NCBI GenBank assembly: GCA_032622095.1
Contig: CP136069.1
Coordinates: 88,958,618-89,022,617, forward strand
Reading direction: 5' to 3'
From: Siphonodentalium dalli
Lineage: Eukaryota; Mollusca; Scaphopoda; Gadilida; Siphonodentaliidae
Length of the DNA: 64,000 nt
Below the pieces are notes generated by a model. That model saw only the letters and a program-made list of their open reading frames with translations, searched no databases and had not been told where the DNA came from. Made by a program: the position numbers and the translations under genes. Positions 57,356-64,000 of this stretch are shown here, piece after piece (the stretch's first letter is position 1; every line of letters starts with the position of its first letter).

Positions 57356-57965
57356 AATTAAGCGCAAGAAGAGCTAATTGCGCTTAAGTGCAATATGGGA
57401 ATCTCTATTGTGCTTAAGCGCAATATGGAAGTATTTAACTGTGTTTAAGTACAATGATGGAATTTTCATATTGCGCTTAGATAATAAAACTCAATAAGGT
57501 ATCTCTTAATAAGGAATATATTATATAGTGTACATAAACTCCCTGTAATTCAGGTGGTGTAGTCCATTCCCATGGTACAATGGGTGGAACAAATATAGGA
57601 TTATTCTAGTATTTGCACAAGGGCGATCTAATGAGATATATATTAATTGCGCTTAAGTGCAATATGGATGTAATTTCGCTTATGTGAAACAAGGAATGTC
57701 TTACTACACTTAAGCGCAATAAGAATATTCCTTATTGCACAGGAATATCATATTGTGCTAAAGCGCAATAAGGTATCTCTAACTTCGCTTAAGCACAATA
57801 ACTTAAGGAATTTTCTTATTGGGCTTGAGCGCAATTAGTTATTCGGTTAGTTAAATAATAAGTTATTCGATATGTTTTTTTTCATTACCGTGCAGCATTA
57901 ATTAGAGATTCCTTAAGTTATTGCAGTTAATCGAAATTCTCTATTAAATGTCAATGTGGTTTCCC
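57356..57965. repeat. CTTAAG-palindrome array (attgcgcttaagtgcaat)
   Basis: Around ten units of wwttgygcttaagygcaat, often followed by 'atgg' or 'aagg', lie across about 480 bp. They end in a family E-like terminus 'aatgtcaatgtggtttcccata' (57945-57967). Confidence 0.8.
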
Positions 57966-58040
57966 ATAGAGATCATCAACGATGTCTATGCACAAGGGAC
58001 CCACGCCAATCTTCTCTGTTGGGATTCCATTTGTTGGCTT
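57966..58040 (-). other. ORF-like fragment bordering a family E end
   Basis: On the minus strand PTNGIPTEKIGVGPLCIDIV.. stays open, with GC-richer codons (ggc gtg ggt ccc), and then runs into the repeat terminus. It may be a truncated exon or a remnant of another element. I do not recognise it. Confidence 0.25.
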
Positions 58041-58077
58041 ATTAAATATGCACATATGCTTAAGATAAGATTTTAAA

Positions 58078-58488
58078 TGCTGAAAAATTACCCATAATTC
58101 TGCTGTGGTTAAGTGGTCAATTACTTTGGACATTACTGTATGAGGATTGAGTTATCATTAAACCTCACATCCTTATATTGGTTACAGTAATGCCCAAAGT
58201 AATTGACCACTTGACCACAGCAGAATTATGGGTAATTTTTCAGCATTTAAAAACCTGACAAATTACCCATTATTCTGCTGTGGTTAAGTGGTCAATTACT
58301 TTGAACATTACTGTATGAGGATTGAGTTATCATTAAACCTCAAATCCTTATATTGGTTACAGTAATGCCCAAAGTAATTCACCACTTAACCACAGCATAA
58401 TTATGGGTAATTTTTCAGGATTTAAAATCCTGAAAAAATACCCATAATTCTGCTGTGGTTAAGTGATCAATTACTTTGGACATTACTG
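58078..58488. mobile_element. Tandem family C2 MITEs (175-bp period)
   Basis: One truncated hairpin (58078-58138) and two full hairpins (58185-58313 and 58360-58488), each with TA flanks and CAGTAATGCCC ends. They are separated by an identical 44-bp spacer (gaggattgagttatcattaa...). The common spacer shows that MITE plus flank was tandemly duplicated, not independently inserted. Confidence 0.88.
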
Positions 58489-59500
58489 TATGTAGATGGA
58501 GTTAAACCTCACATCAGTGTGTTGGGGATTTGGACCTTGACTTGGGACCTTTGGTTTTTAACGCAACAAATGTGCATACACCTTATACACAAATTTCTTA
58601 TGTAGCCAGAGTTTTTCTTGGATAAGATGAGTTTGAAGCCTGCTTACATTTCAAAATGTTGTCAGTTTTGTATTGTCTGCAGCGGAACTCGGCGCGTTCA
58701 AGCAAAAGTTACAAGAGATAAAATGTGTACGCAACGAGACTATAATACAATTGAAAAAATAAATTGAGGGAGGGGTGGGCGATACAGGGAACAAAGGGTT
58801 GAACCGATATAAATTTGTAGAGCGATAACGACCAATGTTGACATATTATGCATCTCAACTCTACTGTTGCAACAAGGCTATAATATAGGGGGGTGGTCAG
58901 AATCTTAGTCATCTCTATATAGTGTCAGAATAGTCATTTATGGACTATAGTGGTACGGGATAAGATGTTGGGTTGTTTATATGGACTCGGAGAAAAAGGG
59001 GTTCGTACCGATGAACTAACATAAATTAGTGGAGTGATGTTGCCATGTAATGCATCGCGACTGTACTAAAGCAGCAATGATATAAAATTGGGAGGGGGGG
59101 TCTGAAATTATCTCTATCTCTATAGATGGCACCAGGATTATATAGAAAGGAATAGCAATTGATATACGTATACAGTATACTATAGTAATACCATAAACAT
59201 ATAAGTACAAGTATTACGCGATTAAATATTACGTAACGTGACTATAGCGATGAAAAAAATTAATAAATTGGACCGGGATTAGAGGTTGGATTGGTTATAT
59301 GTGGATAATTGGATATGGAATTCATACCGATGAAACGATACAAATTAGTGGAGCGATAAAGACCAATACTTAGTCAGGCTACGCAGGGGAAAATAGGGGT
59401 TCATACGATAGACCGAAATAAATTTGTCGGGTGATAATGACCAATGTTGACGTATAAAGTAACGCGACTGTACTGTCACACAATTATCAGGTAGAACCGG
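58489..59500. repeat. Diverged tandem repeat (about 200 bp x 4)
   Basis: Units around 58800, 58995, 59320 and 59405 share 'ttcrtaccgatgaa', 'ataaattwgtrgagcgat' and 'gaccaatgttgac', with interspersed G-runs. 58489-58780 shows nothing. Confidence 0.65.
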
Positions 59501-59792
59501 TCAAATATGGACTCTGGTGCCCAATATGGAACAGCTCAGAAAATATTTGCAGGGCCCTAAAATTTACTTAAATGGGAACTGTTAAATGTTTATCATTTCA
59601 ATGTTATATCGCTAGTTTGGTTCAAATATAACATCCAATAAAAAATTAGATATAATTTTATCGATAAACGTGTTTTTAGCGACTTTTAAAAATCGATTAT
59701 TATTTCTTAGCTGATTTTGCCCGAGTCATGTGACCGCAAAACCCGTGACGTCAAAGTGGGAATTACCCCTGCAGACGAACTGTTTACGAAAA

Positions 59793-59975
59793 ATGGCTTC
59801 TGCACACAGTATTTCCGCGTCAGAAAGTGACTCTGATCACGAAAATGACAACGAGTTACGAGTTGCGGAGGATACTGCATCTATGGCAGATACTGAAGAT
59901 GCCTTTGATGGCTTGCGTTTGAATATTGGCCCATTTTACACGAAGATAGCAAGGACAGCGAGACTTAAAATTTAA
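59793..59975 (+). CDS. Putative short coding exon, unknown
   Basis: ATG 59793 (gaaaaatggc, good context) opens 60 codons rich in Ser, Asp and Glu (SISASESDSDHENDNE), then GLRLNIGPFYTKIART. Just upstream is a CpG-bearing tract with tgacgtca (59740-59752), which could be a promoter. An acidic N-terminus like this occurs in some transposon-encoded and nuclear proteins. No following exon is identified. Confidence 0.3.
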   Translation: MASAHSISASESDSDHENDNELRVAEDTASMADTEDAFDGLRLNIGPFYTKIARTARLKI

Positions 59976-61320
59976 ATTCACCAAGTGAAGTCACAGTGTC
60001 AACAATCATTGAATCGATCAAATTATCAATGTCATTCATTGTTGACGACGATTGTCATGATAATTGATTGTTATTCTACAAATGAATAATCTACATCTAA
60101 CTCTAAAAAAAAAATTCGAAGAAGACAAGGAAAATAAAGCAACCAAAAGTGAGGACTGCATCACTACCACTGTACCAGTACCAGTAGTCAGTACTGCAGT
60201 AGGCTAGTCCAAAATTGACTATATCTTTAGTATCCCGTAGATTTTCAACTACCAGTAGGCCTATTCACTGTCAGTGTGAGTGTTAGTACTGTTACTGTCC
60301 TCAGTGTGGCAGGGAGTGTCTGTCAAAATCTGTTGGAGAACTTAGGAGGTGTTCAACAAGTGCTAACAGCACCATCAGAGAATCGTTCAATTACTGCGTA
60401 CTAGCACTGTACATTACTCATTAGTCATTACGATGACTTCTTAAAAACAACCATTGAGTGGAACTACCTTGAACGGTCAGTTGTTGATTCTGGAGAATGG
60501 AGATCGGTAACACTGAATGTCTGAAGGATTTATAATTATATTAAATATGGATTCTAAGTTCTAGACGCTTCATACCAGTGTCGTTGGATTATCAATGGAT
60601 AGGATTCTGAACATTGCCGGAGTAGAAATTGAGTACACCTGAAGTCGAACAGAACTGATGTCATATCAACTTTCACGTTGCATTATATATATTGTGACCA
60701 TATAAATGATATACAACTATAGTGACTTCTTCATTATTTCACTATCCGATACCATGGTCGTTTCATACCATATTTTTTGGTTACTTTTTTTTATTTCGTA
60801 CTTTGCAGAAAATCATTTATTTGTTTCCCTATGGTGTGACATACATGTACATGTATAGTGATATGGTATCATTGGTATCAAAAGACGAATTGATTTCCAC
60901 CATGGTGCGAAACGACCAAACAATAAGGTACGAAACTACAAAAAATATGGTGCGAAACTACAAAAAATATGGTACAAAACGACTTAAGATGATCCAAAAT
61001 GTCGTGTACCCATTTATATCTCCTCTGCAAGGGGAACAACCAGACACTGACCCTTTAGACTATCAGCATCTAACATCATCAGACTCCAGCAAAGTGCCTA
61101 CTCTTGTGTGCCAAATAATTGTACCTATATGTTTATTAATTTTATGAGAAAAATCCACCCTGCACGATGCTTAAGCCTTATTATCATACATGTAGATCTG
61201 CACATTTAAATAAAATTATGGCTCTGTTCTAAATTTAAATAACAAATGCTATACAAATAGTTTAATTACAAATACTAGTACAAGAGACTGGATTTTTCAT
61301 TTGAGATGTTGCGCACACGG
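59976..61320. other. Intergenic
   Basis: Includes an imperfect tandem of 'tacgaaactacaaaaaatatgg' (60925-60985). The 141-codon ORF at 60722-61147 spans it and is not convincing. Confidence 0.4.
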
Positions 61321-61325
61321 GGCAT

Positions 61326-61706
61326 GTACCCTGCTTGACAAAACAAGTGTCCACCTAACCGCGGTACAGTTAGCATTGCCACCGTGGCTGAAATGCAACT
61401 ACACCGCAGCTCCACCGGCTAACTACAGTTGGGCCGTGGTGTACTTGCCGTTCGGCCATGGTGTAATTGCCGCGGTGTACGTTCATTTAACTGAAAAAAG
61501 ACGATACAAACCAGAAATCTAACCATGGTGTACATGCCGTTCGGCTGCGGTGTAGTTGCCTTTCGGCCACAGTGTACTTGCTGTTATGCCATGGTGTACT
61601 TGCCGTTCGGCCGCGGTGCTCAACTGCAGTTACAAACTCTGACACCGCGGCCGAACGGCAAATACACCGCGGTGCCAATGGACACTTGTTTTGTCCAGCG
61701 GGATAG
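61326..61706. mobile_element. GC-rich foldback element
   Basis: The ends read accctgcttgacaaaacaag, then tgtcca, and the inverse tggacacttgttttgtccag. Inside are many units of gtgtacttgccgttcggcc and ccgcggtg in both orientations. It is strikingly GC-rich in an AT-rich window. The ORFs on both strands (61301-61836) translate it. Confidence 0.75.
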
Positions 61707-61802
61707 ACAACGATGGTTACATTTCCCCATGCATATATCAATTTTAAGCATGTCAATTGCGAAAACTTGCTTTATAATCAAGTCTCGACACAAAAATAAT
61801 TG

Positions 61803-62073
61803 TTTAAAGGTACTCAATCCGATCAGATGCTCCTAAATGACTATTTCTTTGGCTTCGGGGGTAAAAAATATTCATTCGAGTCGAGGAACCTACTCATCAA
61901 CACTCCGAGTGATCAGATATCATTTTTTTAAGTTTATTATTTCTATTGTTTGTGGCCCAAAAACACGTCGTCAAAAAGGTGGTCTCGGTCAGAATTGCGG
62001 ATGAAGATGGATAACTCTAAAATCAAGTTATTATTACCACTTGATTTTAGAATTATCCATCTTCATCCGCAAT
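61803..62073. mobile_element. Family D MITE, right arm truncated
   Basis: The left arm is complete from aaaggtactcaatccgatca through 'tttggcttcggggg' to the centre (acttgattttag, about 62040). The right arm stops at 'cttcatccgcaat'. Confidence 0.8.
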
Positions 62074-63160
62074 ATTCCACCCTGCAGTTGTATTTGGCAC
62101 ACAAGATTATACCGGTAGCTGTAAACAGAAAAGTCTGAACAGTAGAGTCTAAAGACTTTATACCGAATCACAAACACTGATTTAATATCAGTTTGTGATC
62201 AGCATTTGAAGATGGGTTTATATCTATAGCTTCCTAAATATGTTTTCTATAATTGCAAGGGTATAAAATAATAAAATCGAGTCGAAGACACATGTCAGGA
62301 AATGCTTATATCAATTATCGATATTCATACCCCCTTATTAAAAAAGGGGGGTAAACTGTTTTGCACCTGTCTGTCCATCCGTCTGATGTCTGTTCAGGGC
62401 ATAACTTGAACAGTAGTGCTAATAACTGCTTGGATCTCAATGAAATTTGGTATACATGTAGATGTTCACCACTATGAGGGCATTCAATTTCTTATATAAT
62501 GTGATTATCAATTGGGACATATTTTTCGTTACTATTTTCACAACAAACCATCATGTCATAAAACTTTCAGGCGATCTGAGATAGAGTTCTCCCACTTGCT
62601 ACACTCCAAACATTTTTGCGAGCTGTAAAATGTCCCAAATTAGTTGTACATGTGTATGTATTGTATCTAATATACCAGAAAATATAAAATAAAATCAATA
62701 TTGTCAGATAGAAGCATTTCCGGACAGGGGTTTTCAATTCAAATTTATTATTTTTGATACTTCATAAATATTTCAGGAAACTGCTGCATATAAAACTTGG
62801 TTTAGGGAGAGATAGACCATCTTTAATCTGTAATTACATTAAAAACCAAGATTATTCCTTAAATGACAATTTTGAGAGGGGGGGGGGAACTGATTTTCTA
62901 ATCTTTCAACCCAAATCAAATCAACACATGTCTATCAACTTATCAAGCAATACTACCGGTAGTATACCGGTACATGTAAATTAGAAGGTGGCACAAGTTT
63001 GAAGTCACAATCTCTGAGTGCATTCTAATTACAACCACAGGGGTCCAGGAACTTCTTAAAAAATCTTTATCTATACCTATATTTGTGAATGTCTATTCTA
63101 TATTAATTCACGAGGGACCTTCTAGATGGCTCCAAAGGGGTCTAACAGGGGCAATTTCTA
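62074..63160. other. Intergenic
   Basis: Contains a dispersed-repeat-like segment beginning aaaaaggggggtaaactg with 'tgaaatttggtatacatgta' (62338-62470). No gene is recognised. Confidence 0.4.
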
Positions 63161-63165
63161 ACGAG

Positions 63166-63770
63166 ACAGATAATCAACATAATTGTGCAGATTAGAAATG
63201 TATACAGCACTTGACGGTATTGGGGTAAGGGACAAAAAGTGGGAGGGGCAAAACAATACCACACTGCATTAACATGGGTAACGACCCTGCTAGTTACATA
63301 ATATTTCGAGGATATTACTTTGTTGGTTTGATATTAGACCAAATATCGGCCTGATGTAACCTCATATCGCAATCAGCCTGACATCGAAGGCTGATATGAG
63401 GTTACCGAGGGGTCTGAAATCAGGCCTATATATTCAAACCAACCAAGTACATGTAATACCCTACACATATCTATTAATTTGTTATTTCTTATGAGAAAGA
63501 TAATCATCATAATGGTGCAGATTAGAAATGTCTACAGTGATGGTATTGGGGTGAGAGTAAAAAAGTGGGAGCATTAACCTGGGCAACGACTGGTCACCCT
63601 GCTAGTTATATAATAATTAGAGGACATTTCTTGGTTGGTTTGATATTAGGCCTGATATCAGCCTAAGGTAACCTCATATCACTATCAGCCTGACATCGAA
63701 GGTCGAAGGCTGAAATGAGGTTACCAAGGGCTGAAATCAGGCCTATAATATCAAACCAACCAAGTAATAC
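63166..63770. repeat. Tandem duplication of about 330 bp, each copy with a hairpin
   Basis: Copy 1 (about 63166-63450) and copy 2 (about 63500-63768) share 'gtgcagattagaaatgt', 'cctgctagtta' and a hairpin bounded by ggttggtttgatattag and its inverse. The stem includes 'gtaacctcatatc'. Divergence is moderate. Confidence 0.8.
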
Positions 63771-64000
63771 CCTATCCATAACATTAATTAGTTTGCCTCT
63801 TAGTAACAGTGTACTACATGTATGGACAACTCTTTCAAATGAGTGACATCACAAAAAATCATTGTCTATGCATTATTTAACAGTGAAATAGAATTATGCC
63901 ATGTTGTAAAGCCATATTACTCGGATCCGTGATGTCATGAAATCATATTACTCTGATTGGTGATGTCCTAAAACTATATTACTCAATTTAAGGCAAATTG
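63771..64000. repeat. Short diverged repeats at the window end
   Basis: 'tattactc.gat..gtgatgtc.t' recurs three times (63900-63990). Nothing else is seen. Confidence 0.5.

Noticed and set aside
60722-61147. 141-codon plus ORF
   Set aside because: AT-biased hydrophobic start, spans a short tandem repeat, no domain and no splice support.
61301-61836. Overlapping ORFs on both strands (73, 89, 103 codons)
   Set aside because: They translate the GC-rich foldback element; the symmetry explains the open frames.
1-64000. tRNA genes
   Set aside because: I scanned for a B-box (GGTTCGANTCC) paired with an A-box and found no convincing pair. This cannot replace a covariance-model search.

Overview
This is AT-rich animal nuclear DNA with spliced genes, long introns and dense DNA-transposon debris. 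It most likely comes from a marine invertebrate. The evidence is intron-containing genes of metazoan families (DR1, and a DIPK1/FAM69 protein-kinase-like gene), abundant foldback MITEs, and frequent short words such as taggccta, acatgta and accggta. I cannot fix the phylum from sequence alone; a mollusc, brachiopod, hemichordate or similar animal would fit. No bacterial operons, CRISPR arrays or viral genes are visible.

Genes. (1) A DIPK1/FAM69-family gene on the minus strand can be assembled from five exons (17900 down to 6845). All junctions are phase 0 and it gives a 405-residue type II membrane protein. Most of its exons are too short to appear as long ORFs. (2) A complete DR1 (NC2-beta) gene lies on the plus strand in three coding exons (37915-40198), giving 171 residues. 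(3) A 5'-truncated non-LTR retrotransposon ORF lies on the minus strand at 31889-32485. (4) A MULE-type transposase on the minus strand (27659-25410) is split by a later insertion. (5) A possible minus-strand gene has three phase-compatible exons (57130, 54871, 51730-51654). (6) A possible 85-residue gene lies on the plus strand at 45070-45327. (7) A partial 5S rRNA-derived sequence lies on the minus strand at 34511-34597.

Layout. 1-6 kb: foldback MITEs of several families. 6.8-18 kb: the DIPK1-like gene, whose introns hold a 68-bp x 16 satellite, nested transposons and hairpin elements. 18-22 kb: CTTAAG-palindrome elements, one carrying a nested insertion. 22.47-31.15 kb: a nested transposon stack (a MULE containing a 1.96-kb long-TIR element, a 671-bp element inside its transposase gene, and a 3.2-kb element that itself holds a hAT-like MITE). 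31-35 kb: LINE remnant, iteron foldback, CTTAAG arrays and the 5S relic. 35.4-36.7 kb: a third member of the 7-bp-TSD family. 37.5-40.2 kb: DR1 with MITE-filled introns. 41.9-45 kb: 190-bp tandem repeats and CTTAAG elements. 45-51.4 kb: further MITEs and tandemly arrayed repeats with an AAGATGGC core. 51.6-58 kb: the putative minus-strand gene. 58-64 kb: tandem hairpins and diverged tandem repeats.

The most informative results come from comparing repeat copies with each other. Exact target-site duplications (TSDs) define at least five families: 7-bp TSD with a CAGGGTTTCCG-type end; 8-bp TSD with a CAAGYCTGAG-type end and two hairpins per element; TA TSD with CAGTAATG; TTAA with CCCTTTCAGTGC; and 5-bp TSD with CAGGTCTGG. 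They also give a relative insertion order in several nests. The less familiar pattern is that two unrelated MITE families share a hairpin-spacer-hairpin design. A 3.2-kb element carrying nine same-orientation copies of GTGACTGACATTAC is the best candidate for an undescribed mobile element.
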